Source of the DNA: Pseudomonas sp. P7548
GTDB taxonomy: Bacteria > Pseudomonadota > Gammaproteobacteria > Pseudomonadales > Pseudomonadaceae
Assembly (NCBI RefSeq): GCF_013386585.1
Contig: NZ_JACARO010000123.1
Span: forward strand, 1-43,982
Length of the DNA stretch: 43,982 nucleotides
Reading direction: 5' to 3'
The notes below the pieces were generated by a model that saw nothing but the letters and a program-made list of their open reading frames with translations, was not told the DNA's origin and made no database searches. How positions within the stretch are numbered: the first letter of the stretch is position 1; every line of letters starts with the position of its first letter. The translations under genes were made by a program, and so were the position numbers. Shown here piece after piece: positions 18,069-25,204 of this stretch.

Positions 18069-18106
18069 TAGCCGATATCCCGCCAACTCGTAGGAAATTT
18101 CCTACG
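18069..18106 (-). promoter_or_regulatory. Best-conserved palindromic operator, upstream of adhesin B
   Basis: CGTAGGAAATTTCCTACG (18089-18106) is a perfect 18-bp palindrome and the model site of the cluster. It is two TTTCCTA heptads placed head to head. A weak copy (TAGCCGATATCCCG, 18069-18082, 8 of 14) starts 22 bp nearer the gene. The flanking segment from 18069 is shared with the adhesin A promoter. The site sits one base from the adhesin A stop codon. Confidence 0.75.
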
Positions 18107-18107
18107 G

Positions 18108-19166
18108 TCAGCGATAGGTCACGGTGAAACTCGCATGCCCATCGGCGGTGCCCGGCATCGGTGTCGGCCCGTCGCCGATCTGGATATAGCGCGCCTTGAG
18201 CGGCACCGTGGTGGTGCCGTTGACGATGCGATTGAGGCGTACCGGTTGGCCCAGGTTCATGGGCGCGTCGTTGGCCTGCAACACCTGGATGGCCACGCCT
18301 TGGGCCGTGGAGTCGCTCGACAGGCTCAGGATGCCGTTGGCCGCATCCACGATGCTGGAAGTCTTGTTGCCATCAATCTGGATGTTGGCGTAGTTGCCAT
18401 TGAAGTAACCGTTGGCGTTGTTGGGGTAGTTGCTGCCCGCGATACATGCACTCAGCGTGATGGCAAACGGCGTGGCGGGCGTGGTGGAGTCCTTGCCGTT
18501 GAACACGCGTTTTTCCCAGGTGCCCATGGGCACATCGATCTGGTTGCCGGGTGCGGCCGGCATCGAACAGCCCGCCACGGTGATGGTGGCGGTGAACGTC
18601 AGGTCGAACATGGGGCCGATGTTCGTCGTGCCAGAGGCCACCAACTGGTTGATGCTGTGGGTGCCGGCCGGAATATCACCGGTCTTGACCAGCATGTAGC
18701 GGAACATCACCGAAGGCATCTCGGCGATGGTGCCCGAGGCGTAGGTCAGGTTGAGCGGCACAAACCGGTTCGGATTGTCGGCCGGCCCGCGCCAACCGGC
18801 GGCAAAGCCGGTTATGTAGACCGCAAGGCCGACCCCGGGCACGTTGGTCTGCAACAGCGCGTTGGCGGGCACGTTGAGGTAATCCACGGGAATATCGGCG
18901 GCCAACGGGCCGATCAGCGCCACGTTGTAGATCGACGACGAACCGCACCGCAGCCGATCACCGAAGTTCACCGCACGGATCGGCGACGGGTTGTTCAGTG
19001 TGGTGCCGATCGGCACGTCGCGTGGTGAGAAGACAGCGCCGGCGTTGTACGTCAGCGCCTTGGCCGTCGTGCCGCCCGAGGTCCAGGTGCAGGCCAGCGC
19101 GGGGATCGCAACCATCGACAGGGCTGACAGCCCCAGGTAACACAAGAGCCTAGATAGGAATTGCAT
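18108..19166 (-). CDS. Two-domain fimbrial adhesin A
   Basis: Secreted protein of 352 residues, tandem paralogue of adhesin B. Signal peptide to about AIPALA-CTWTSGG. The N-terminal domain shares SPRDVPIGTTLNN and ALLQTNVPGVGLAVYITGFA with its partner but differs elsewhere. From VAGCSMPAAPGNQIDVPMG to the C terminus (HASFTVTYR) the two are almost the same. Start ATG 19166 has AGGA eight bases upstream; ATG 19187 lacks a ribosome site. The gene has its own operator pair (19287-19322). The pair is most simply explained by tandem duplication followed by divergence of the binding domain. Alternative tip adhesins for system B are inferred, not shown. Confidence 0.82.
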   Translation of the reverse strand: MQFLSRLLCYLGLSALSMVAIPALACTWTSGGTTAKALTYNAGAVFSPRDVPIGTTLNNPSPIRAVNFGDRLRCGSSSIYNVALIGPLAADIPVDYLNVPANALLQTNVPGVGLAVYITGFAAGWRGPADNPNRFVPLNLTYASGTIAEMPSVMFRYMLVKTGDIPAGTHSINQLVASGTTNIGPMFDLTFTATITVAGCSMPAAPGNQIDVPMGTWEKRVFNGKDSTTPATPFAITLSACIAGSNYPNNANGYFNGNYANIQIDGNKTSSIVDAANGILSLSSDSTAQGVAIQVLQANDAPMNLGQPVRLNRIVNGTTTVPLKARYIQIGDGPTPMPGTADGHASFTVTYR

Positions 19167-19286
19167 GGGTGTAATCCTGCTGAGCATGACTGCAGGCAGG
19201 AGTTGCCATCAGCCTGTCGGTTGATCGGGTTCGGGCACCAAGGCCCGATGAAGCGCGATTATGGGAAGCCGCCATTACCCAACGCG

Positions 19287-19322
19287 CAGCCGATTTCCCA
19301 CCAACTTGTAGGAAATTTCCTC
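19287..19322 (-). promoter_or_regulatory. Palindromic operator pair upstream of adhesin A
   Basis: Primary copy TAGGAAATTTCCTC (19309-19322) matches 13 of 14 consensus positions. A weaker copy (CAGCCGATTTCCCA, 19287-19300, 9 of 14) starts 22 bp nearer the gene. The whole block resembles the one at 18069-18106, so the promoter was duplicated together with the gene. It lies in the short gap between the response regulator stop and adhesin A. Confidence 0.72.
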
Positions 19323-19338
19323 AGGATTATGTTTTCAC

Positions 19339-19965
19339 TCACACCAGGTTGTTGCGCTTGGCAAAGTCGGCCAGGTACACCACCGACTTGACGTTGAGTT
19401 TTTCGATCAGGCGGGTCTTGTAGGTGCTGACCGTCTTGTTGCTGATCAGCATGGCATCGCCGATCTGCTTGTTGGTCATGCCCAGGGCCAGTTGCTTCAA
19501 GATGCTCAGCTCACGGTCGGACAGGCGTTGCACCAGGTCATGGTCTGAACGCTGGGTATCGCTGCGCCGCACGGTATTGCTGGCCAGGTCGGGAAAGTAC
19601 GTGTAGCCGTTCATCACCGCTTCGACCGCCTTGACCAGTTCACTCAACTCGTTGCACTTGGAGACAAACCCCGCCGCCCCTGCCTTCATGCAACGCGCGC
19701 AATAGAGCAGCGCTGGCTGGGAGGTCAACACGAGGGCCTTGCTGGGGCCATTCGCCCCTGTGACCTTTGCAATCAGCTCCAGCCCGTCGAGCCTGGGCAA
19801 GGTGAGTTCAAGAATGATCAGGTCCGGCGCGTTTTCGCGAACGCGGCGAATCGCTTCAACCCCATCGCCGGCCTCGGCGATGACGGTAAAGCCAGCACTG
19901 GCCAGCAGCATTTTGACCGAGGAACGGATAAAGGGGTGGTCGTCCACCACTAATGCGCTAGACAT
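19339..19965 (-). CDS. Orphan BvgA/FixJ-type response regulator with Glu at the phospho-site
   Basis: DNA-binding regulator of 208 residues: receiver domain (1-120) and LuxR-type helix-turn-helix (about 148-205; LSDRELSILKQLALGMTNKQ, SNKTVSTYKTRLIEKL). It strongly resembles BvgA/EvgA proteins, including GYTYFP in the linker and a C terminus FAKRNNLV. The receiver keeps the acidic pair D8-D9, T81 and K103. The phospho-acceptor position in LIILELTLPRLDG is Glu53 (codon GAA), not Asp, so normal phosphorylation is not expected and the protein may be constitutively active. No sensor kinase is adjacent. Start ATG 19965 follows AAGGAAACCT. It is the likely reader of the palindromes at the fimbrial promoters and at its own promoter (inference). 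Confidence 0.9.
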   Translation of the reverse strand: MSSALVVDDHPFIRSSVKMLLASAGFTVIAEAGDGVEAIRRVRENAPDLIILELTLPRLDGLELIAKVTGANGPSKALVLTSQPALLYCARCMKAGAAGFVSKCNELSELVKAVEAVMNGYTYFPDLASNTVRRSDTQRSDHDLVQRLSDRELSILKQLALGMTNKQIGDAMLISNKTVSTYKTRLIEKLNVKSVVYLADFAKRNNLV

Positions 19966-20099
19966 AGGTTTCCTTTCTACAACACAAAGCGGCAGTCGGC
20001 TTTCCCTGCTGTTCGATGGGTGCAACACGCGAGAGAACGTCGATCGTCCTTCAATCATTGAGGAAGGTGAATGATGGGCACTGGGATTGAATGGTGGCG

Positions 20100-20135
20100 T
20101 AGGACCGATCCCTGCAAATCGTAGGATTTTTCCTG
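20100..20135 (-). promoter_or_regulatory. Palindromic operator pair upstream of the response regulator
   Basis: Primary copy TAGGATTTTTCCTG (20122-20135) matches 11 of 14 positions of TAGGAAATTTCCTA, and a weak copy (TAGGACCGATCCCT, 8 of 14) starts 22 bp nearer the gene at 20100. The geometry is the same as at the adhesin promoters and suggests autoregulation. The sites lie 135-170 bp upstream of the regulator's ATG. Confidence 0.6.
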
Positions 20136-20166
20136 CCAGCCATGAATGTTGTACGCCACGTTGCCT

Positions 20167-20196
20167 CTGTAGGAGCTGGCTTGCCGGCTCCTACAG
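20167..20196. repeat. Single REP hairpin (GTAGGAGC type)
   Basis: CTGTAGGAGC (20167-20176) and GCTCCTACAG (20187-20196) form a perfect 10-bp stem around TGGCTTGCCG. This is the short REP class with the GTAGGAGC core, different from the GAGCGGGC class elsewhere in the window. It lies 12 bases after the dehydrogenase stop; no T tract follows on the minus strand. Confidence 0.75.
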
Positions 20197-20207
20197 GGAA
20201 ACTGTGG

Positions 20208-21002
20208 TTATTTGAGGTAGCGTGCCGCAGGCCTGGCGTTGCCGAACTTGCCCGAGATCGCGCGGCGCCCGGCCTCCCACTCGTCCCACGCCTGGCCTTC
20301 ATGCAGCCCAGGAATGGTGACGCGCTCGCCCAGGTCCAGCCCTGCCAATGCGGCGTCCACCAGGTCGCTGGCCGACATGGTGATCGGGCTCTCCTTCTGC
20401 GGCGCATAGCCGGCCACGTCCCAGAACTCGGTGGCGGTTGCACCTGGCAGCACGCTCTGGATGCGCACGCCCTTGTCGCCGAGGTCGCGTTGCAAGGCGT
20501 GGCCGAAACTCAACACGTAGGACTTCGAGGCGCTGTAGACACCGTTGAGCATCTCCACCGCAATGCCCACCACCGACGCGATATTAATGATCGTACCGCT
20601 GCCTCGCGCCACAAAGGCCGGCGCCACCGCGTAAGTCAGCCGCGTGAGGGCGGTGATGTTCAGGCCGATCATGGCGTCCATCGTTTCCACATCGCCGTCG
20701 AGCACGGACGCCACCGAGCCCACCCCGGCATTGTTGACCAGCACGCTGATGCTCGCGTCTTCCCGCAGCACGGCCTCGACCTTCGCCAAGGCGGTCTTGT
20801 CGTTCAGGTCGGCGACCAGCGTGGTGACACTACGCCCGGTGTCGGCGCGCAGCCTGGCCGCCAGGGTATCCAGGCGCTCGGCGTTACGGGCCACCAGGAT
20901 CAGGTCATAGCCACGCTTGGCCAAACGGTCGGCATAGACCGCGCCGATACCGGTGGAAGAACCTGTGATAAGGGCCGTGCCCTTGGACGCTACAGTACTC
21001 AT
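20208..21002 (-). CDS. Short-chain dehydrogenase/reductase (SDR)
   Basis: NAD(P)-dependent oxidoreductase of 264 residues, classical SDR type. Seen are the cofactor-binding TGSSTGIG, the structural NNAG, the catalytic Ser in NIASVVG, and the YxxxK pair in GVYSASKSYV. The substrate is unknown. Start ATG 21002 has GGAG seven bases upstream and begins just before the Rossmann fold; the in-frame extension to 21122 would run through the divergent promoter. It is transcribed away from a GlxA/AraC-type regulator, a pairing that suggests that regulator controls it. Confidence 0.9.
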   Translation of the reverse strand: MSTVASKGTALITGSSTGIGAVYADRLAKRGYDLILVARNAERLDTLAARLRADTGRSVTTLVADLNDKTALAKVEAVLREDASISVLVNNAGVGSVASVLDGDVETMDAMIGLNITALTRLTYAVAPAFVARGSGTIINIASVVGIAVEMLNGVYSASKSYVLSFGHALQRDLGDKGVRIQSVLPGATATEFWDVAGYAPQKESPITMSASDLVDAALAGLDLGERVTIPGLHEGQAWDEWEAGRRAISGKFGNARPAARYLK

Positions 21003-21125
21003 GAGGTGTCTCCAGGAAAATGAGCCGACAAACTTCGGTGATTGATCGTACGGCTTCCCCTGCACGTCACAAATGTCGTATATACACCTTTTTAGGACAC
21101 GCCTTCCCAGAGAGCGGTACATGTA

Positions 21126-22052
21126 ATGAAAACCATCGGCCTTGTGATCTACCCGGGCTTCCAGGTACTGGGGCTTGCTGTTTCAGCAGTCTTCGAAACG
21201 GCGAATGACCTGCACGGCGCGCCCTATACGCTGACGGTGGTGTCGGAACACGGCGGCATCGTGCACTCCTCCCTGGGCTTCGGCATGGAGTCGCAGTCAT
21301 TCAAGGGCGCGCACTACGACACACTGGTCGTGATCGGCAATAACCGCCTGGACGATGTGTCGCCAGGACTGCTCGACTACTTGCGCAACGCCACTTCACA
21401 GCGCATCACCGCGGTGTGCACCGGCGCCTTTGTGCTCGCCCAGGCGGGCTTGCTGGAAGGCCGGCGTGCGACCACCCACTGGGCCCACGCCCGGGCGTTT
21501 CGCGACGCCTACCCCGGCGTGCGGATGGAAGAAGACCGCATCTTCGTGATCGACGGCGCGCTGTGGACCTCGGCCGGCATGACCGCCGGCATCGACCTTG
21601 CGCTGGCGATTGTAGAGAAGGATTTGGGCACCGAGATCGCGCGCAGTGTTGCCAAAAAAATGGTCGTGCACCACCGTCGTTCGGGCGGGCAATCGCAGTT
21701 TTCGACGCTGTTGGACCTCGACCCGAAAACCGACCGCATCCAGAGCACGCTGCTTTACGCGAAAGAACACCTGGATGCCGAGCTGTCGGTGGAAGAACTG
21801 GCCGAGATCGCCCACCTGAGCCCGCGCCAATTCAGCCGGATCTTCAAGGAAGAAACCGGCCAATCGCCGGCCAAGGCCATCAAGCACCTGCGGGTTGAAG
21901 CGGCGCGGATCATGATGGAGGAAGGCCGCTACTCTCTGGACGTTATCGCCCGGGAATGCGGGTTCGGCGAACGGGAGCGGATGCGTCGATCGTTTTTGCG
22001 GGCATTCGGCCAATCGCCCCAAGCAATCAAGCGCGTCACACCGCAACTGTAG
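21126..22052 (+). CDS. GlxA-family AraC-type transcriptional regulator
   Basis: Regulator of 308 residues. The N-terminal DJ-1/PfpI-like domain (about 1-190) opens TIGLVIYPGFQVLGLAVSAV and has the nucleophile-elbow Cys in AVCTGAFVLAQAGLL. The C-terminal AraC domain (about 210-308) has two helix-turn-helix units (LSVEELAEIAHLSPRQFSRI and LDVIARECGFGERERMRRSF). Such proteins usually activate a neighbouring catabolic gene after binding a small molecule; the divergent SDR is the obvious candidate. The stop codon TAG is supplied by the first bases of a REPIN, so the repeat appears to have landed at, or trimmed, the very end of the gene. Confidence 0.9.
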   Translation: MKTIGLVIYPGFQVLGLAVSAVFETANDLHGAPYTLTVVSEHGGIVHSSLGFGMESQSFKGAHYDTLVVIGNNRLDDVSPGLLDYLRNATSQRITAVCTGAFVLAQAGLLEGRRATTHWAHARAFRDAYPGVRMEEDRIFVIDGALWTSAGMTAGIDLALAIVEKDLGTEIARSVAKKMVVHHRRSGGQSQFSTLLDLDPKTDRIQSTLLYAKEHLDAELSVEELAEIAHLSPRQFSRIFKEETGQSPAKAIKHLRVEAARIMMEEGRYSLDVIARECGFGERERMRRSFLRAFGQSPQAIKRVTPQL

Positions 22053-22132
22053 GCGCCGGCTTGCCAGCGATGAGGCCCTTGATATGAGTGCATATCTTAA
22101 GGGTGCCATCGCCGGCAAGCCGGCTCCTACAG
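22047..22132. repeat. REPIN (GTAGG-GCCGGC type) at the regulator stop codon
   Basis: The left arm CTGTAGGCGCCGGCTTGCCA begins at 22047 and the inverted right arm (from GCCATCGCCGGCAAGC) ends GGCTCCTACAG at 22132. The centre holds GATATG-AGTG-CATATC, so the element folds as nested hairpins. It overlaps the last codons of the GlxA-type gene and borders the AT-rich island. Confidence 0.8.
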
Positions 22133-22149
22133 TGGACGATGGCGTCGGA

Positions 22150-22235
22150 TTATTGGGAGACCGGCATGACGAACTCAGCGCTTTGCTCGATGCTCTCCAA
22201 CCAGCGCTGCAGACCGACGTGCGCTGGGCATGTCG
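22150..22235 (-). pseudogene. Decayed 3' end of an mmsA-like gene
   Basis: Read on the minus strand, 22150-22211 encodes QRWLESIEQSAEFVMPVSQ and a stop. Intact mmsA at 25205 ends QRWSESIEQGAEFAMPVSK, and the DNA of the two ends aligns without gaps over about 62 bases. Upstream of that, similarity continues weakly to about 22235 but only with a one-base shift, so the frame is broken. Only this terminal scrap remains. It faces the same way as mmsA, with the toxin-like genes between the two copies, as if a duplication or recombination at the mmsA 3' end brought the island in. Confidence 0.7.
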
Positions 22236-22337
22236 ATGCTGCATGTGGACAGTTACTGGCAGATAAGTGATATCAAGTTTTTGCTATCAGAAGTCGCTCT
22301 AAAACCTCGAAGAGGCCTGAGCTTGGCGCATACCCAA

Positions 22338-22649
22338 TCAATCAGCGATTTCCCCATCAAAGATATGGTTAACAATCTTTGGCTTCGTGGTAGGCGACGA
22401 AAGATATACAAACAAGGTTCCATCCGACTCCTTGACGGCCATAACTTTCATAAACTCATTAGGGCCTATTGCGAGATGATCCGGCATTTTTTTCGTAGAC
22501 AAATTCATTTTGGGTACTGACTCATCAAATACATAAACCACTTTCTGGGTCGTACCTTTTTCTTTGTTTGGTTCAGTCTGCGCCCAGGCATCCAAATCAA
22601 CTAAACCCTGCAGGGTCGTCGCGGCAGATTGCACACCGGAATCTTGCAA
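22338..22649 (-). CDS. Small ORF in frame behind the toxin-like gene, possibly its severed C terminus
   Basis: A 103-residue hypothetical protein if started at TTG 22649, which has only AAGG two bases away. No ATG or GTG start with a ribosome site exists. The open frame extends without a stop back to 22709 and is the same frame as the 720-residue ORF that ends with TAA at 22710-22712. Either it is a separate gene with a poor start, or the larger gene once ran through to 22338 (about 845 residues) and a nonsense change cut it. The sequence contains KKMPDHLAIGPNEFMKVMAV and ends IFDGEIAD. No domain is recognised. Confidence 0.4.
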   Translation of the reverse strand: MQDSGVQSAATTLQGLVDLDAWAQTEPNKEKGTTQKVVYVFDESVPKMNLSTKKMPDHLAIGPNEFMKVMAVKESDGTLFVYLSSPTTKPKIVNHIFDGEIAD

Positions 22650-22709
22650 TACCTTGCCAACACTATCTTTGATCCTTTTTGCCGCTTCTGCAGTGACAAA
22701 CGTTGAGCG

Positions 22710-24872
22710 TTAGGCTTTTTCCTGAGATACGGTCATCTGGTAGAATTCCTTAAGGAAATTTTCTATTTCTGGGGAGGTTCTGCCCGATCGCAAAGGTCCA
22801 TTGACTGTATCTGAGCCTGCCTCAACATAGCCCTCTACCAAAGGGTACTGATCGGCATTACTTCCCTCCAAAAGATTCTTAAATTTTTCAGTAAGCTTTA
22901 GCTGCTCTTCACCCGAGAGTGGGTGTAATCGCTGTTTATAGTTAGCAGCAACTTCCTCCAAGGAGTCGCGCGCTTGCAAATGTTTTTTTGAAAAGTATCT
23001 TTTTATTCCGTCGACCCCGACCATACCGCGTTCTTTCCAATCGCCCTTTTTATCAAGCCCAGCAATGATATAGCTGCTTCTCAATTTCTCCGGATTCTTA
23101 GTGTCTCGCACATACAATATAAAATGGACACCGTCCCCTGCATCAGGGTGCTCAGCGGCAAAATAATGATTACCCCGTATCTCGACCTCGCGCATTCCCG
23201 AAAAAGAGGTAGTTCCCTCAGGCGTCGGGACTACATCAGCCATGTGCGGTTTTGAAATCGGCGCTTCATCATCCAGCGTTTTATACTTTGGCAGGGTTTG
23301 TAGCTCAATTTCATTCGTACGCGAACTGCGCCGCCACGTGTACTGCTCAGTCTGGGAACGGTTGATCGTCGGAACCGGTTCACCCGGTTCAACCTCGCCG
23401 CCTACTGGCAGAATTTCGTGCGCCAACTGTAAAGCCGAGATAACAGCCGCAGCACCACCACCCACTCGGTCGTCGGCGGTCATGCCATCAATTGCATCGT
23501 GTATGCCAAATACAACGTTGCCGAGGTTGCCAACGATAGGCACGTAACCGAACGTATTACTCCACAGTTCCTTCGCGGCTTTCCAACCTTGCTGCGAGGA
23601 GCCAAAGACTTCAGTCTGGTCAGACCAGAGGGCATTTTTGGCATTCACTTCCTGGAATTTGGCGGCAATACCAGCATTCAGGTCACCGAATTTCAACCGG
23701 TATTCGCCCCCTCTCGATTCGGTATAGTTGAAGGTTTCCCCTACCGGCACCTCTTTATCTTTGACAAGGTTTTGATACCCAGGGTAAGTCGCATTGCTAC
23801 CTGCAATCAGTGTGTCAAGTACATCGCCGGCTTTCGGCCAATGCGCATCTTTGCCGCCTTGCTTATCGCTGGCATTGAAACTATTCAGTATATTGTCGCG
23901 GTTGTGTTTCGCCCAGTCGGCAAAATCAGCGTCGCTGTGAATTTCACGCGCACTACCGTTCTTCAAATCAATGATCACGCCCTTGTTGGGCCTGTTCGCG
24001 TAATTCCCATCAAATTCGCTAAAGGGAATAAAGGCATACCCCGCCATAGGGTAGCCATAGATATTTGGAATAATAACTTGCCCATTTTTTTGCAGCGTAC
24101 GGTTGATCGCCGCCAGCCCTTCGGCACTTAAAAGTCCCGAGGCATCATTATTATTAACCAGACTTTGTAAGGTGCCACGAACGACATAAGCGTCCGCTTT
24201 TCCTGAGCGACTCGCCAATCCCCCCGAAGCGTCGCGCATGGGCGTGGCGACGTCCTCTTTCCAATGGGATTGGAGGCTGTCGCCGAGCGACTCAAGCTCG
24301 TCGATCGTGCTCCGATCTTTCGGTTCGATATGCATAAATTGGAAATTGATCGGGCCACCACGCGGAACCTTATCGTGCTGAAGAGCACCGGCTGCGATCT
24401 CCCAGGCAAAATAGGTGCGTTCTTCGGTGCCGGTCAATGTATCTGGCGATCCTCGTCCGGTATAGCTGCGGAAGGTCACCGTGAACTTTTCATGAGGGTC
24501 ACGACCTGCCGCCAACAGCCCGCCGCTGAAGTAACCCGCCGGCTCCAGAAACTTACGAATCTGCTGAAACTTGACATTACGTTCACCTTCGCTGCCACTT
24601 TCGATGTTCTTTATATGCGTCACCACTCGCTCGGAATACGCTTTTATAAGCTCCATTCGTTGTGACAACGTGTAATATTTGGTAGGTGGCAATGCGAAGT
24701 CAGAATTATAAATAACCGAATTATAATAATTCGCCAGTGGCGCAGGACCAGTGTGTTCACTGATCGCAGGCGCGCCAGCTAGCTGGCTGAAACTGGGGCG
24801 CAATTGAGCGACATTTGAGATGCTGTCTCCACGTAGCGAAACCGACGGCAGGGAGGGAGAATAAACATTCAT
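22710..24872 (-). CDS. Large putative toxin/effector protein, weakly dermonecrotic-toxin-like
   Basis: A 720-residue protein without a signal peptide. I do not recognise a catalytic motif. The overall style recalls the large Pseudomonas proteins annotated with a dermonecrotic-toxin-type domain: a helical N-terminal part (YTLSQRMELIKAYSERVV), a central region with GYAFIPFSEFDGNY and GVIIDLKNGSAREIHSDADF, and a single hydrophobic glycine-rich stretch (about 435-490; FGYVPIVGNLGNVVFGIHDA) that could insert into a membrane. The assignment is tentative. Codon use and base composition are visibly AT-richer than in the neighbours, pointing to horizontal transfer. Start ATG 24872 has AAGGA eight bases upstream. 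It ends SQEKA-stop with open frame continuing beyond. Confidence 0.6.
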   Translation of the reverse strand: MNVYSPSLPSVSLRGDSISNVAQLRPSFSQLAGAPAISEHTGPAPLANYYNSVIYNSDFALPPTKYYTLSQRMELIKAYSERVVTHIKNIESGSEGERNVKFQQIRKFLEPAGYFSGGLLAAGRDPHEKFTVTFRSYTGRGSPDTLTGTEERTYFAWEIAAGALQHDKVPRGGPINFQFMHIEPKDRSTIDELESLGDSLQSHWKEDVATPMRDASGGLASRSGKADAYVVRGTLQSLVNNNDASGLLSAEGLAAINRTLQKNGQVIIPNIYGYPMAGYAFIPFSEFDGNYANRPNKGVIIDLKNGSAREIHSDADFADWAKHNRDNILNSFNASDKQGGKDAHWPKAGDVLDTLIAGSNATYPGYQNLVKDKEVPVGETFNYTESRGGEYRLKFGDLNAGIAAKFQEVNAKNALWSDQTEVFGSSQQGWKAAKELWSNTFGYVPIVGNLGNVVFGIHDAIDGMTADDRVGGGAAAVISALQLAHEILPVGGEVEPGEPVPTINRSQTEQYTWRRSSRTNEIELQTLPKYKTLDDEAPISKPHMADVVPTPEGTTSFSGMREVEIRGNHYFAAEHPDAGDGVHFILYVRDTKNPEKLRSSYIIAGLDKKGDWKERGMVGVDGIKRYFSKKHLQARDSLEEVAANYKQRLHPLSGEEQLKLTEKFKNLLEGSNADQYPLVEGYVEAGSDTVNGPLRSGRTSPEIENFLKEFYQMTVSQEKA

Positions 24873-25149
24873 GGGCGACGTCCTTCTTCAGGCGACTACA
24901 GTTAAACAACTCATTCACGGAATATAAACTTGGATTGAGCGTCCACTGCTCCCGTTCAAACACCGCATTAGTGGTTTTTGAATAGACTGCTGTAATTTTT
25001 CGCACTCAAATTACGAAACAACCCTTACATTAGTCGCTGTATAAGTCGCCCCAGAAAGTAAATGAGTTCCTTAAACAAGAAGGGCGGTTGTTACACGCTA
25101 TTTTCACAGTACACCCTAGGCCAGATCCTCAAATTCCTGAAACACAAGT
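24873..25149 (-). promoter_or_regulatory. AT-rich promoter region of the toxin-like gene
   Basis: The gap between the toxin-like gene and the mmsA terminator has no supported gene. It is AT-rich, as horizontally acquired promoters often are, and must hold the minus-strand promoter. No clear operator or -35/-10 pair could be fixed by eye. Confidence 0.4.
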
Positions 25150-25184
25150 AAAAATGTGGGAACGGACAAGTCCGTTCCCACATT
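25150..25184 (-). terminator. Intrinsic terminator of mmsA
   Basis: A 15-bp perfect stem (25153-25167 with 25170-25184, core TGTGGGAACGGAC) with a two-base loop, 20 bases after the mmsA stop. On the minus strand it runs into TTTT. The arms match a common Pseudomonas GTGGGAAC repeat, so it may be a REP element recruited as a terminator. Confidence 0.8.
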
Positions 25185-25204
25185 GGATCCAGCACAATAT
25201 TGAG

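Noticed and set aside
22150..22235. Fragment first read as the C terminus of a glutathione S-transferase.
   Set aside because: The match to the MmsA C terminus (QRW-ESIEQ-AEF-MPVS) and the gap-free DNA alignment to the intact gene are much stronger.
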